Below are positions 8,132-18,392 of a stretch of 60,460 bases of DNA, one piece after another. Within the stretch, counting starts at the first letter, position 1. The number at the start of each line of letters is the position of its first letter. The stretch covers positions 458,901 to 519,360 of the forward strand of contig VBAT01000010.1 of NCBI GenBank assembly GCA_005884665.1, in the 5' to 3' direction. The notes under the pieces are model-generated. The model was not told where the DNA came from, did no database searches, and saw only the letters and a program-made list of their open reading frames with translations. The stretch is from Bacteroidota bacterium. GTDB taxonomy: Bacteria > Bacteroidota > Bacteroidia > Chitinophagales > Chitinophagaceae. Position numbers and translations under genes: made by a program.

Positions 8132-10498
8132 ATGAATCAACCCCTTTACAATGTGCCCGAGGAATACCCGGCACGCCAGCATGAAGAAGGATTTAGCCTG
8201 AAGAAATGGTTTGACCGCATGCTTGCTCACTGGCAGTGGTTCGTGCTTAGCCTCGCTATATGCCTCGGCTTCTGTTATCTATATCTGCGCTATACCAATC
8301 CAGTCTACAATGCCGTTGCTTCCATCATCGTTAAAGATGAAAAGAAAGGGGCAGATCTGCTGGATAATTCAATGATGAAGGAAATCGGGTTGAGCGGTAA
8401 CAACAAGCTGGTCGAAAACGAGATCGAGATACTGAAAAGTTATGACCTGATGCAGGCAGTTGTGAATAACCTGCAATTGTATACGTCTATCCAACATGTC
8501 GGGAGAATCCGGGATGTGGAAGTATTCGCGGATGATCTTCCATTCCACCTGGATATTGTCAATCCACAAGACATACAGGAAACACAAAAATGGCAGGTAA
8601 CCGATTCTACCAATGGGATCGTCTTTCGTGGTGATAAGAATAAAGCTCCCGTGTTTATTAAATATGATCAAAGTTATTCTTATAATGGAATTAATTTCCG
8701 GGTAAAACAGGATTCCAGCTATTCTGGCGCCAGGTTCAGCGAGTACAACGTTGCGGTTTCCGTTCCCTCCGATGCAGCGATTGCATTTGGCCGCAAATTA
8801 TCTGTGGATGCAGCAAGTAAAGTCGCCACCGTCATCAACCTTGAGATGAAGGACGCCAATAAAAAAAGAGCTGTAGCGACATTGCAGTCGTTGATCAATA
8901 TTTATAATATACAGGGAGTGGAAGACAAGAACAGGGTAACAGATAACACCGTGAATTTCCTGAATGAACGGCTGGTTGATGTTACAAAAGAATTACAGGG
9001 CGTTGAGGGGTCGGTAGAAAAATTCAAGAGCGAAAACCGTGTTACCGATCTTTCCTCCGACGCAAAACAATACCTTGATCTCTCTCAGCAGGTGGATATT
9101 CAAAAAGCCCAGAGCCAGACCCAATTAAATATTATAGCTGCCCTGGAAAAAGATCTTCGTGAAAACGAAGCCAATCCTAAGCTGGTTCCGTCCACGCTTG
9201 GGATCAATGAACCATCCCTGGGGCTATTGATTGAAAAACACAATGAACTCGTATTGCAAAAAGAAAGGGCACAACAGGTATCAGGTCCCAAAAATCCGAT
9301 GCTGATCGACCTGCAGGAGCAGATAAAGGAAATACGTGCCCGGATGATAAATAATGTAGCTAACCTAAAACAGGCGTACACGATTTCCCTCAATGATATT
9401 TCCGGTAAAGATGCCCAGCTCAACGGCCGGATAAGAAATGTACCGCTGTTGGAAAAAAAGCTGGTACAGATCACCCGCAACCAGAATGTACAGGAACAAT
9501 TGTATGCATTCCTATTGCAAAAAAGAGAAGAAGCGGCTATCACCCGCGCATCCAATATTGAAGATTCAAGAACGATCTTACGGGCACGCAGCCTTGGAAA
9601 AGTTTCTCCAAAGCCGACGATGGTTTGGGCTTTTGGAATATTACTAGCTCTTCTCATTCCAATTACCGTTATCGGGATGCGGGATTTCATGAATAACAGG
9701 ATCGGCGATGTAGACGAACTGCAAAGCCGTATGAGCTTGCCCCTTCTGGGAACCATTCCACATATTAAAAAATTAAAGACTCCGGTTGTTATCCACGGCC
9801 GTTCGAGATCAGCAGCGGCTGAACAAATAAGGAATATCAGGACCGCCATCAGTTACACGGGGAATGGAAAGAAAGTCCAGACTATCCTGGTCACTTCATT
9901 TCAGCCCGGTGAAGGGAAAAGTTTTGTGAGCTTAAACCTGGGGCTTGCTTATTCACTGTTGAATAAGCGGACCGTCATTCTTGAATTTGATCTACGTAAA
10001 CCCATGCTGACAAAAAGCCTCGGCATACCCGCCAAGCGAGGCATCAGCAGTATCCTTGTTGGTAAGTCAGGGATAGAAGAGCTTTTGATAGAAGTTCCCG
10101 ACCACGACGGTAATTTATTCGTGCTTCCTGCGGGTAGTCTTCCTCCCAACCCGGCCGAATTGATATCTGGTATTAATATGCCCGGTCTTATCAATTCACT
10201 CAGGGAACAGTTTGATTACATTATCATTGATTCCCCTCCTTTGAACGTGGTGACCGATGCAACCCTGCTCCAGGAATATGCTGATATCACACTGGTAGTG
10301 TTAAGACAGAATTATACTTCGAAACTGGTATATGAAAAACTGAACCAGCGGATTGCCCAACACCCGGATCAGCGCCTGTACATTGTATTAAATGATACTG
10401 GCAAGACAAAACGGTACGAAGACAGGTACGGGTATTCTGGTGGATATTACCATGACAAAGATCATATCGTTCCAAAGGAAGAAGCAACATTGAATTGA
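8132..10498 (+). CDS. wzc: Chain-length determinant / BY-type tyrosine kinase (Wzc-like)
   Basis: The protein is 788 residues from the ATG at 8132. The earlier in-frame start at 8051 lies inside wza. An N-terminal Wzz domain has a first membrane helix (WFVLSLAICLGFCYLYL), a long periplasmic coiled-coil region (about 250-480) and a second helix near 500-520. The cytoplasmic kinase has Walker A GEGKS (about 590), Walker A' ILEFDLRKP, and Walker B IIIDSPP. The C-terminal tail is Tyr-rich (RYEDRYGYSGGYYHD), the usual autophosphorylation cluster. By family, cycling of this phosphorylation sets polymer length and drives export with Wza. Confidence 0.94.
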   Translation: MNQPLYNVPEEYPARQHEEGFSLKKWFDRMLAHWQWFVLSLAICLGFCYLYLRYTNPVYNAVASIIVKDEKKGADLLDNSMMKEIGLSGNNKLVENEIEILKSYDLMQAVVNNLQLYTSIQHVGRIRDVEVFADDLPFHLDIVNPQDIQETQKWQVTDSTNGIVFRGDKNKAPVFIKYDQSYSYNGINFRVKQDSSYSGARFSEYNVAVSVPSDAAIAFGRKLSVDAASKVATVINLEMKDANKKRAVATLQSLINIYNIQGVEDKNRVTDNTVNFLNERLVDVTKELQGVEGSVEKFKSENRVTDLSSDAKQYLDLSQQVDIQKAQSQTQLNIIAALEKDLRENEANPKLVPSTLGINEPSLGLLIEKHNELVLQKERAQQVSGPKNPMLIDLQEQIKEIRARMINNVANLKQAYTISLNDISGKDAQLNGRIRNVPLLEKKLVQITRNQNVQEQLYAFLLQKREEAAITRASNIEDSRTILRARSLGKVSPKPTMVWAFGILLALLIPITVIGMRDFMNNRIGDVDELQSRMSLPLLGTIPHIKKLKTPVVIHGRSRSAAAEQIRNIRTAISYTGNGKKVQTILVTSFQPGEGKSFVSLNLGLAYSLLNKRTVILEFDLRKPMLTKSLGIPAKRGISSILVGKSGIEELLIEVPDHDGNLFVLPAGSLPPNPAELISGINMPGLINSLREQFDYIIIDSPPLNVVTDATLLQEYADITLVVLRQNYTSKLVYEKLNQRIAQHPDQRLYIVLNDTGKTKRYEDRYGYSGGYYHDKDHIVPKEEATLN

Positions 10499-10556
10499 TA
10501 AAGCAACCGGAAATCAAACTCTGATACCTCACCTGCAAAGCCGTCAATCATCCAAA

Positions 10557-11924
10557 GTGGAAGTAAGAAAAGCATTATTTAAAAATTTTCTCGCCAGTGG
10601 TTGGGCCAAAGCATCAGCCGTTATATTCAGGTTGGTACAGGTACCTATACTCCTGTCGTTCCTGGGTATTGAAGATTACGGTCGATGGCTGGTATTGTAT
10701 ACATTGCCTTCCTGGTTATCCCTGGCCAATCTTGGATTCGGTAGTGTCGCGGCAAACGACATATCCATGGCAATTGGTAAGGGGGAAGTTGGCAGAGCGA
10801 GGGCGATATTTTCATCTACATTTCGCGTTGTCTTCTATATTCTTTGTGCAGGCCTGGTCCTCCTGCTTCCTCTCATTTTGTTTTTTCATTGGGAAAAATT
10901 CCTGAAAGTTTCGCCGGCAAGGCATAGTGAAATAATATGGGTATTAGTATGGTTCACCCTTACTACATTCCTGTCTTTTTTTGGGGAGATATTCCAGGCA
11001 AGGTTCAGGGCGGCAAGAAAAGCGCATACGTACATGTTGCTTTATAGTTTCAGGCCATGGATCGAGTTAATTTTCATGGTTGCTGTTCTTCAATTCACTA
11101 CGCGAATGGACTATCTTGCTTTCAGCGTGTTTCTGTCCACGTTCATTTTTATCCTCAGTGTACAATGGTTCAGTTACCGGGCGATGCCAGAATTATCATA
11201 TTCGCGGCATGACGTTGAAAAAACAATACTAAAACATTTGTTCCGGAAAGGAATGGCATTCCAGGCATTCCCGCTTGGCAATGCATTGATCTACCAGGGA
11301 ACGATCCTTGTGGTGCAGGCGGTGCTGGGTCCTGTAGCAGTAGCCATCTTTGGGTCTGTAAGAACATTGGTCAGGTCAATTAACCAGATGCTGGAATTGA
11401 TAAACCAGGTCCTTTGGCCGGAACTAAGCATTCTCTTCGGGAAAGGCGATTTGAAAAAGGCAGCAAGGCTGCACCGCATCGGCGTAGTATTATCCATCGC
11501 CATAGCGCTGGTCTTTGTGTTGTTATTAGGTGTGTTTGGCGAAAAGATTTTCTCCTGGTGGACAAATGGATCAATTTCTTTACCCGGAAAACTTTTGTTA
11601 TTGTTCCTGCTGCCAATTCCGTTTAACTCGCTTTGGTTTACCAGCAGCGTGATCCATATGGCTTCCAACAAGCATGAAGGATTGGCAATACGTTATTTAA
11701 TAGCCATGGCCATGGCGGTGGCAGGTTGCGCTTTATTATCCTGGTTATTTGGTATGGAAGGCGCCGCCATCTCTACCGTGATCGCCGACATTATCCTTAT
11801 ACCATATGTCTTCAGGGTTTCCCTGTCGCTAACCGGGGACAGTCTTGAAAAATTTATGTACGGGATAAAATATGATGTGCAACTTATTCCTGCATTCCTG
11901 AAAAAGATCAGGAATGCCCGTTAA
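10557..11924 (+). CDS. wzx: Polysaccharide flippase (Wzx / MATE-like, PST family)
   Basis: The protein is 455 residues and predicted to have 10-12 membrane helices throughout. N-terminal features are typical for oligosaccharide flippases (ILLSFLGIEDYGRWLVLYTLPSWLSLANLGFG). It moves undecaprenyl-diphosphate-linked repeat units across the inner membrane. I take the GTG at 10557 as start because it opens directly before the family's N-terminal sequence; no ATG lies near. It follows wzc by 58 bp and precedes the polymerase, as expected in a Wzx/Wzy locus. Confidence 0.88.
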   Translation: MEVRKALFKNFLASGWAKASAVIFRLVQVPILLSFLGIEDYGRWLVLYTLPSWLSLANLGFGSVAANDISMAIGKGEVGRARAIFSSTFRVVFYILCAGLVLLLPLILFFHWEKFLKVSPARHSEIIWVLVWFTLTTFLSFFGEIFQARFRAARKAHTYMLLYSFRPWIELIFMVAVLQFTTRMDYLAFSVFLSTFIFILSVQWFSYRAMPELSYSRHDVEKTILKHLFRKGMAFQAFPLGNALIYQGTILVVQAVLGPVAVAIFGSVRTLVRSINQMLELINQVLWPELSILFGKGDLKKAARLHRIGVVLSIAIALVFVLLLGVFGEKIFSWWTNGSISLPGKLLLLFLLPIPFNSLWFTSSVIHMASNKHEGLAIRYLIAMAMAVAGCALLSWLFGMEGAAISTVIADIILIPYVFRVSLSLTGDSLEKFMYGIKYDVQLIPAFLKKIRNAR

Positions 11925-11949
11925 TGATCAGACCAGGTAGTTATAATTT

Positions 11950-13434
11950 ATGAAGACCGGGAAAGAAAATAGCATCTCGTTACCACAGCTGAAAATACTT
12001 GCCGTCAAATGTTGTTATTTGAACCTGGCGGGGTTGGTCGTTTTCCTGGGAATATCATTATTCGCTGATGTAACACAGGAACTGTCTATCATTTGCGGGA
12101 TCCTTGCCATACTCATTTCTTTATTCCCAATAGCCTATAGCATTGAAAAGAAAAAAATAGCCCTCGTATTTACCGGGATTGCAGTTTTCAATATAGCGCC
12201 GGTATGGTTCCTGTATCTTGAATCAGTTTTACCAGGGTACGATGCTTTTTCTTATACTCAACCGCTTTTTCGTGTCCTGGGCTTTTTATGGATATCAATT
12301 TTCCAATTGCTCGTTAATCTTATCTATGTGTTACTCTGGAATAGAGGCCATAATTTTTCTGTTCGTTCTTTCGCATTCCTGAAGTTTACCCGGTTCAAAC
12401 CGGTTTTCTATACGAGGATGACGATCCTGATCTTTACGATTCCCCTTGTTGTTTTTTACCTGTATTACGGATCAATGAATTTATTGTGGACGGCGTTGAC
12501 AGCCGGCAGGTCGGAAGGAAGCAGCGGTATGCTGATACGTGACTCAGTAGGAGGGTCTGAGTCCCTGATGCTTCCCTTTACCTGGATATGGCAACTCACT
12601 CCTGTGTTTGCGTGTATTGCGTGGATCACTGCGCCCCGGAAATCCAGGATAGCTGCCGGGGTTTGTTTATTGCTTGCGCTGTTCGTCATATTTGTATTCT
12701 TTCTCAGCGGGTCGAGGGGCAGCATGATGTTCGTAGCGGCGCCGCCCTTGTTTTTTCTTTTTTATTATAACTGGCACCGCGGTATCCGCTTCTGGCTTCC
12801 CGTGTCACTATTGATCATCGCCCTGATCGCGATCATGGAGATCCAGGTAAGGTTCAGGGGCAATTTGCTGGAAGTTATCGCCGATCCGGCAAGAGCGGCA
12901 AAGATGCAGGACCTGAGATCGATCACCACTTTCGATCCTACGCAATCGCAACGAGATAACAATATGTACCTGTTTTGCCTGATGCTGAAATCTTATCCTG
13001 AAAAATATTCCTACGAGGGATTCAACGATTTTTTTGCCGTACTGGCTAACCCGGTCCCGCGTTCCCTCTGGCAGGGGAAGCCCGTGCTGAATGGTGCAAA
13101 AGATATTTCCAACCAGTCTTCATTTGTTTTGTCGGGTCCGCTTACGATGGGTACAACGAGCCTGTCTTTTTCCATTGTAGGAGATGCCTATAAAACAGCG
13201 GGTTTATTTGGCATGCTGATTTATGCCATATTGTACGGCGCATTCTTATTGTATTTTGATGGAATACTTTATTACGCTGATAAAAAGCAGCCATTATCGG
13301 TTGCAATACTGGGAATGGTGTTGTTTCTCGCCTTCTGGGGCTACCGCGCTTTTTTTGCGCTGATATCATTTTTGTATCCCGTACTCCTGTTATTGATTTT
13401 TTTCAGGATCGTCAAGATGTTTAGAATAAAATGA
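11950..13434 (+). CDS. wzy: O-antigen/EPS repeat-unit polymerase (Wzy-like)
   Basis: The protein is 494 residues with about 11-12 hydrophobic helices. A large periplasmic loop in the second half (about 310-400) carries FRGNLLEVIADPARAAKM and GKPVLNGAKDISNQSS. Sequence conservation in this family is low, so the call rests on topology, length and position directly behind wzx. It would join flipped repeat units in the periplasm. Its TGA overlaps the ATG of the next gene (ATGA at 13431-13434), showing tight coupling with the first glycosyltransferase. Confidence 0.8.
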   Translation: MKTGKENSISLPQLKILAVKCCYLNLAGLVVFLGISLFADVTQELSIICGILAILISLFPIAYSIEKKKIALVFTGIAVFNIAPVWFLYLESVLPGYDAFSYTQPLFRVLGFLWISIFQLLVNLIYVLLWNRGHNFSVRSFAFLKFTRFKPVFYTRMTILIFTIPLVVFYLYYGSMNLLWTALTAGRSEGSSGMLIRDSVGGSESLMLPFTWIWQLTPVFACIAWITAPRKSRIAAGVCLLLALFVIFVFFLSGSRGSMMFVAAPPLFFLFYYNWHRGIRFWLPVSLLIIALIAIMEIQVRFRGNLLEVIADPARAAKMQDLRSITTFDPTQSQRDNNMYLFCLMLKSYPEKYSYEGFNDFFAVLANPVPRSLWQGKPVLNGAKDISNQSSFVLSGPLTMGTTSLSFSIVGDAYKTAGLFGMLIYAILYGAFLLYFDGILYYADKKQPLSVAILGMVLFLAFWGYRAFFALISFLYPVLLLLIFFRIVKMFRIK

Positions 13435-14600
13435 AAATTACTTATACAGCACCGAACCGGGCACATCACTATCCCTATGCCGAAGCATTGAACCGCGCCA
13501 ACCTGTTACACGCTTTTATTTCCGGCTTTAGCCGGTTTAGTCCAAGAGCTTCCTTACCTGCAGTAGGCAACAAACTGAAACGCCATGATTTTTTTCAAAA
13601 CCTTTACCTGGCGAGCCTCCGGTTGCGTTCAGGGTATCGCATAACTTCCACCTTTAACTACCTGACTAATCTTAGCCTGGATAAAGCTTCATACAGAAGC
13701 GCAAGAGAGTCGGACGCGTTCATCTTTTATCGCACGGAAGGATTTACCACCACGAAAAAATTAAAAAAGGAGAGGACCGCCACCCTCTGCATCATGGAAG
13801 AAGTGAACAGTCATGTAGATAATCAATTTGCCATTATGCGGGAGGAATACAGGGATTTAGGTTATGGCAAATATCCTGAGAAGATCCCTGATCATTCCAG
13901 AAGACTGGAAATGTATGAAATGGCAGACTATATCCTTTGTCCTTCGGAGTTTGTCAGGACCTCGTTTGTAGAAAAAGGATTTTCGCCGGATCGGCTATTG
14001 AAAGTAAACTTCGGGTTCTCGCCCATGGCTCATACGGACAAAACTCCCGTCATCGGCATGAAGGAATGCTTCACTGTACTGTATGTCGGGCAGCTCCATT
14101 TCAGGAAAGGTTTGCGTTATGCTATTGAAGCATTCAGACGGTTAAAACATCCCAATAAAAAATTTGTGATCGTCGGTCCCAGGGTTGGAATAACAGGACT
14201 TGAAAAGATCCAGCTGCCAGACGGAGTAGTTTTTACCGGCACATTGAAGGGAGAGGAACTAAATAACGAATACCGCAAAGCCAGTGTATTCATTCTGCCG
14301 AGCCTCGAAGAAGGCCTGGCACTGGTTCAACTGGAAGCTTTATCATTCGGAATTCCAATACTTATCACTACAAATACCGGCGGCGAAGATATCATTAAAG
14401 ACGGTGTGCAGGGATTTGTAGTTCCGCCCGGCAATGCAAATGTACTGGCGGAAAAATTACAGCAGATGGCTGATGACAGGCAATTATTGAAAAATATGTC
14501 GGAGCAGGCCCTGGCGACATCACGTGCTTATGGGAGTTGGGATTTGGCGGTTCAACGTTTGGAAAATCTTTTGGAACCACTCGTCCTTTCAAATAAATGA
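13431..14600 (+). CDS. Glycosyltransferase family 4
   Basis: The protein is 389 residues. The C-terminal GT-B half shows the nucleotide-sugar site of GT4 enzymes: VLYVGQLHFRKGLRYAIEAF and the EX7E-type motif EEGLALVQLEALSFGIPILIT, followed by a TGGEDIIKDGVQGFVVPPGN loop. The N-terminal half is more divergent (acceptor side). It is a cytosolic enzyme adding one sugar to the lipid-linked repeat unit; donor and linkage cannot be told. It overlaps the polymerase stop by 4 bp. Confidence 0.9.
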   Translation: MKITYTAPNRAHHYPYAEALNRANLLHAFISGFSRFSPRASLPAVGNKLKRHDFFQNLYLASLRLRSGYRITSTFNYLTNLSLDKASYRSARESDAFIFYRTEGFTTTKKLKKERTATLCIMEEVNSHVDNQFAIMREEYRDLGYGKYPEKIPDHSRRLEMYEMADYILCPSEFVRTSFVEKGFSPDRLLKVNFGFSPMAHTDKTPVIGMKECFTVLYVGQLHFRKGLRYAIEAFRRLKHPNKKFVIVGPRVGITGLEKIQLPDGVVFTGTLKGEELNNEYRKASVFILPSLEEGLALVQLEALSFGIPILITTNTGGEDIIKDGVQGFVVPPGNANVLAEKLQQMADDRQLLKNMSEQALATSRAYGSWDLAVQRLENLLEPLVLSNK

Positions 14601-14647
14601 TTGCCTAAAAAGTTTACAATAAAAATCACTTAATACATCCTCCATTC

Positions 14648-15718
14648 ATGAACAAGGTTGAAAAAATGAAGATTCTTTTATTATGGGCGCCAATCGCGGA
14701 CTATACGCTTGCATGTTTCAGAGAATTGGCTGAACGGAAGAATGTCGAACTCTACCTCGTTCGCCAGCCGGCAGAATCAGACGCCCCCTACAATCAACCG
14801 GACCTGGGTTTCTTTCGCGAAGCTTTGATTTACCGGAAAGAAAATGAAAAGGAGATCGAGGAATTCTGCCTGTCACTGGAGCCAGACATCATTATGATGT
14901 CATCCTGGAACTATCCGCTTTATATGTCAATTGCCAGGAAATGCAGGCGGAAGGGTAGTTATGTTATTTCAAGCTTTGATGGCCAGTGGCGGTCAACTGT
15001 CAAACAAAAGATCGGAACATTGGTCTCCCCTTTCTTTTTGAGGCCTGCTATCGACAATTTTTTTGTCCCTGGCGACAGGCAGGCAATCTTCGCAAGAAAA
15101 TTAGGTTACAAAAATCCTTTGTTAGGCTATTATAGTGCACGTACAGGCAGGTTTGGTAACATCAGCAGGAAAACATCTTCACTGAAGTTCATATTTGTTG
15201 GGCGGCTTGTGCCAGTCAAAGGCATTGAGCAACTGATAGAAGCTTATAAAGGATATCGTCGTACAACTCGCCGCCCCTGGGAAATGGTGATTGCCGGCAC
15301 CGGGCGTTTAAAACATCTTTGCCAGGATGTTGAAGGGATAGAAGTCAAGGAGTTCGTTCAACCAACTGATCTGCCCCAACTATTGTCTGAGGCTACCTGC
15401 CTTGTGTTGCCCAGCACTTTTGAACCCTGGGGCGTGGTGATTCATGAAGCGGTGATAAGCGGACTGGCGGTTATCTGTTCGCATGCCTGTGGCGCCTCCA
15501 CCATGTTCGTAAGGGACGGTCAAAACGGATATATCATTAATCCTGATGCGGCCTCGCTCACCACTGCCATGAAAAGGATATCTGGCAAAACAAATGAAGA
15601 ACTTGACCAAATGTCATTGGCAAGCCGGACACTCGGATCGTTATGGACGACAGAAAAATGGGCCGACTATGTGTACGAGAATATTTGTTTACCGGTAAAA
15701 CAATTGCAGGAACCATGA
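14648..15718 (+). CDS. Glycosyltransferase family 4
   Basis: The protein is 356 residues with a GT-B fold. The donor-binding half contains FIFVGRLVPVKGIEQLIEAY and EPWGVVIHEAVISGLAVICS, then GASTMFVRDGQNGYIINP. A second possible start is the ATG at 14666 (MKILLLWAP), which fits the beginning of the first Rossmann strand equally well. The stop overlaps the start of the next glycosyltransferase by 4 bp. It presumably adds one residue of the repeat unit; specificity is unknown. Confidence 0.9.
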   Translation: MNKVEKMKILLLWAPIADYTLACFRELAERKNVELYLVRQPAESDAPYNQPDLGFFREALIYRKENEKEIEEFCLSLEPDIIMMSSWNYPLYMSIARKCRRKGSYVISSFDGQWRSTVKQKIGTLVSPFFLRPAIDNFFVPGDRQAIFARKLGYKNPLLGYYSARTGRFGNISRKTSSLKFIFVGRLVPVKGIEQLIEAYKGYRRTTRRPWEMVIAGTGRLKHLCQDVEGIEVKEFVQPTDLPQLLSEATCLVLPSTFEPWGVVIHEAVISGLAVICSHACGASTMFVRDGQNGYIINPDAASLTTAMKRISGKTNEELDQMSLASRTLGSLWTTEKWADYVYENICLPVKQLQEP

Positions 15719-16878
15719 AACTGCTGATCCTGGGTGGTTCAAGCTCCCGCAATTCAGGCGGCGTATACGATACCGCACGCATGATGGGACAGCGATTACA
15801 CCAACATAATAATATAAATGTAGAATACCTCATGTTCGACGACGAGTATTCTGACGAGGACAAGAAATACTATTCCCAATTGCCAGTGCACAGTTATTCC
15901 GTGAAAGGGCCAAAGAAATTTGGTATTTCCACAGACCTGTACAGGCAAATCAGGAACATCCGCCCGGACATTGTGCATACACAATCACTATGGATGTATT
16001 TATCTTATGCCAATAAGAAATACAACCGTAGTACCGGTACACCTTATATTATTTCGCCGCATGGCATGCTTGATAAATGGCAGCTGAAGCAATCTTTTTG
16101 GAAAGACCTGAAAAAAAATATCGTTCTCAGCTTATATGAAAGAAAACACCTGGAAGGAGCCGCCTGCCTGCATGCCCTTTGCCAGGAAGAATATGAAGCA
16201 ATCCGCGCATTTGGATTAAAGAACCCTGTTGCCATTATTCCCAATGGAATCGATTTACAGAATTCCTTTCAGCAGCCCGTCAACCGTGAATCAACTGGTG
16301 CAAAAAAGCAACTGCTTTTCTTAGGCAGGATCCATCCAAAGAAGGGACTGGACAATTTATTAAGGGCATGGTCGCTATTATCTCCCGGTCATGACTGGCA
16401 ACTGGTAATTGCCGGTGAAACAAAAGACGAAGCTTACAAGCAACTTCTTTCCGACAAGGTTAAGAATTATGACATAGCCGAAACTGTTTCATTCGTAGGT
16501 GGACAGTTTGGAAACGATAAACACGCCTGTTTTAACAATAGCAATGCCTTCATATTGCCATCATTCAGCGAAGGATTGCCGATGTCGGTATTGGAAGCCT
16601 GGTCCTGGCAACTCCCTGTACTTATCACTCCCGAATGCAATCTGTCCGAAGGATTTGAACATAATGCAGCGATCCGAATCGAAGCAGACCCGGAGAGTAT
16701 TTGTGAGGGCATCCAACAGGTGATGTCGATGACGCCGGAGGAAAGGATAAAAATAGGTGAACAAGGCCTTCAACTTGTCCGGGAAAAATTTTCCTGGACA
16801 CATGTAGCGGATTCAATGACACATGTATATAACTGGGTATTGGGTAAAGCTGATAAACCGGATTTTGTTTTTTGTTAA
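15715..16878 (+). CDS. Glycosyltransferase family 4
   Basis: The protein is 387 residues from the ATG at 15715, whose ATGA overlaps the previous stop. The frame is open further upstream, but only inside the preceding gene. The N-terminus MKLLILGGSSSRNSGGVYDTARMM is a standard GT4 glycine-rich opening. Then come PYIISPHGMLDKWQLKQS, LLFLGRIHPKKGLDNLLRAW and the EX7E region SEGLPMSVLEAWSWQLPVLIT. It resembles WcaL/PssF-type transferases that act on a preformed lipid-linked chain. Three GT4 genes in a row suggest sequential additions. Confidence 0.91.
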   Translation: MKLLILGGSSSRNSGGVYDTARMMGQRLHQHNNINVEYLMFDDEYSDEDKKYYSQLPVHSYSVKGPKKFGISTDLYRQIRNIRPDIVHTQSLWMYLSYANKKYNRSTGTPYIISPHGMLDKWQLKQSFWKDLKKNIVLSLYERKHLEGAACLHALCQEEYEAIRAFGLKNPVAIIPNGIDLQNSFQQPVNRESTGAKKQLLFLGRIHPKKGLDNLLRAWSLLSPGHDWQLVIAGETKDEAYKQLLSDKVKNYDIAETVSFVGGQFGNDKHACFNNSNAFILPSFSEGLPMSVLEAWSWQLPVLITPECNLSEGFEHNAAIRIEADPESICEGIQQVMSMTPEERIKIGEQGLQLVREKFSWTHVADSMTHVYNWVLGKADKPDFVFC

Positions 16879-16889
16879 AAGCATTTTAA

Positions 16890-17519
16890 TTGTTAACGAT
16901 CAAACCAAAGAACTTGCCTGTCGAAACAAATGAGTCTACGTACGCTACGCGACTCGACACTACTGATTCTTTTACCGAAGCTTCTTTTTCACTAAGCAAC
17001 CGCATAGGAAGGGTTGTTTGGAACATTGTCTACTTTTTCCTGTTCCGCCCGACACCGAATTTCCTTCATGCATGGCGGTCTTTCTTATTGAGATGTTTTG
17101 GCGCCAGTGTTGGTAAAGGGGTTCATGTTTATCCGGGGGTAAAGATCTGGGCGCCCTGGAACCTGAAATTGAAAGACCAGTGCGGCATTGCCAATGGGGC
17201 TACCCTTTATTCGCAGGGACATATTACAGTTGGGTATCGTGCCGTGATCTCGCAAGACGCGTACATCTGTACCGGTACACATGCATATAACCTGAAAGGA
17301 CAACCATTGATCACGTTTCCTATCATCATACAAGATTATGTGTGGGTGGCAGCAGGTGCGTTTGTTAATCCAGGTGTCACTATCGAGGAAGGGGCGGTCA
17401 TCGGTGCCCGTTCAGTTGTGACGAAAAACATGCCTCCGTGGATGATCTGCGCTGGTCATCCCTGCCGACCGATCAAGAAAAGGATAATGCTATCTATTAA
17501 TGAAGGCGATAAGAGCTAA
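16890..17519 (+). CDS. Hexapeptide-repeat acetyltransferase (WcaF-like)
   Basis: The protein is 209 residues. It reads as a left-handed beta-helix acyltransferase of the colanic-acid WcaF type: FGASVGKGVHVYPGVKIWAPWNLKLKDQCGIA, then ITVGYRAVISQDAYICTGTH (catalytic His in the CTGTH loop), VWVAAGAFVNPGVTIEEGAVIGARSVVTKNMPPW. It probably O-acetylates a sugar of the repeat unit using acetyl-CoA. The reading frame has a stop immediately before the TTG at 16890 and no in-frame ATG near, so a TTG start is implied; the exact start is uncertain. Confidence 0.86.
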   Translation: MLTIKPKNLPVETNESTYATRLDTTDSFTEASFSLSNRIGRVVWNIVYFFLFRPTPNFLHAWRSFLLRCFGASVGKGVHVYPGVKIWAPWNLKLKDQCGIANGATLYSQGHITVGYRAVISQDAYICTGTHAYNLKGQPLITFPIIIQDYVWVAAGAFVNPGVTIEEGAVIGARSVVTKNMPPWMICAGHPCRPIKKRIMLSINEGDKS

Positions 17520-17534
17520 AGATATTTTCCGTCT

Positions 17535-18392
17535 ATGATTTCCGTATTAATACTTACAAAGAACGAAGAACAGGATTTACCCGGCTGCCTTGAATCGGTC
17601 AGCTGGTGCGATGATATTCATGTTTTCGATTCATACAGTACCGATAATACCGTGGAGATTGCTATGAATGCCGGAGCCCGGGTAACACAACGCCAATTTG
17701 ATAACTGGGCCGAGCACCAGAACTGGGGTTTGAAAAATATTCCGTTTAAATATGACTGGGTATTCTATATCGATGCCGATGAACGCATTTCAGCGGGCCT
17801 GAAAGAAGCTCTTTTGAATTTTGATACGGCTACCACTGGTGCGGTTGCTTATGAAATACAAAGAAGAGATTTTGCCTGGAATGGCAACTGGCTCAAAAAT
17901 TCGCAGATATCGCCGTTCTATCTCCGTCTATTCCGGCCGGAAAAGATGCGATATGAACGATTGGTCAATCCTATTTCTGTCGCGAATGGTCCAGTGAAAA
18001 GACTACCAGGCTATCTCGATCATTATCCTTTCAGCAAAGGATTTCGTGCCTGGTGGTCCCGTCATCTCAGCTATGCGGATATGGAAGCAATGATGCGGAT
18101 GAAGGATAAAGATAACAACACGACGTTTTCCTTCAAAAAAGCAATATGGAGCAGGGATTTTAGTGAACGACGCTACCATCAAAAGGGTTTATTCTATAAG
18201 GTCCCCGGTAGACCCTTTATTAAATGGCTCTACATGGTTATCGGCCGCAAAGCCTTCCTGGATGGAATGACAGGCATTACTTATGCTACCCTTCAGGCTA
18301 TATACGAGTATTTCATTGTGCTTAAGACAAAAGAATTACAGACGAGCAATGGACACATCAAAAAAAGGCAACAGCAAACAGCCGTTCTTTAA
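17535..18392 (+). CDS. Glycosyltransferase family 2 (WaaE/KdtX-like)
   Basis: The protein is 285 residues with a GT-A fold. It opens with ISVLILTKNEEQDLPGCLESVSW and has the metal-binding region FYIDADERIS (DxD-like DAD). The downstream part (RRDFAWNGNWLKNSQ, SPFYLRLFRPEKMRYE) is typical of the LPS beta-1,4-glucosyltransferase group. The start is 15 bp after the acetyltransferase stop. It presumably adds a branch or core residue of the polysaccharide; the sugar cannot be predicted. Confidence 0.9.
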   Translation: MISVLILTKNEEQDLPGCLESVSWCDDIHVFDSYSTDNTVEIAMNAGARVTQRQFDNWAEHQNWGLKNIPFKYDWVFYIDADERISAGLKEALLNFDTATTGAVAYEIQRRDFAWNGNWLKNSQISPFYLRLFRPEKMRYERLVNPISVANGPVKRLPGYLDHYPFSKGFRAWWSRHLSYADMEAMMRMKDKDNNTTFSFKKAIWSRDFSERRYHQKGLFYKVPGRPFIKWLYMVIGRKAFLDGMTGITYATLQAIYEYFIVLKTKELQTSNGHIKKRQQQTAVL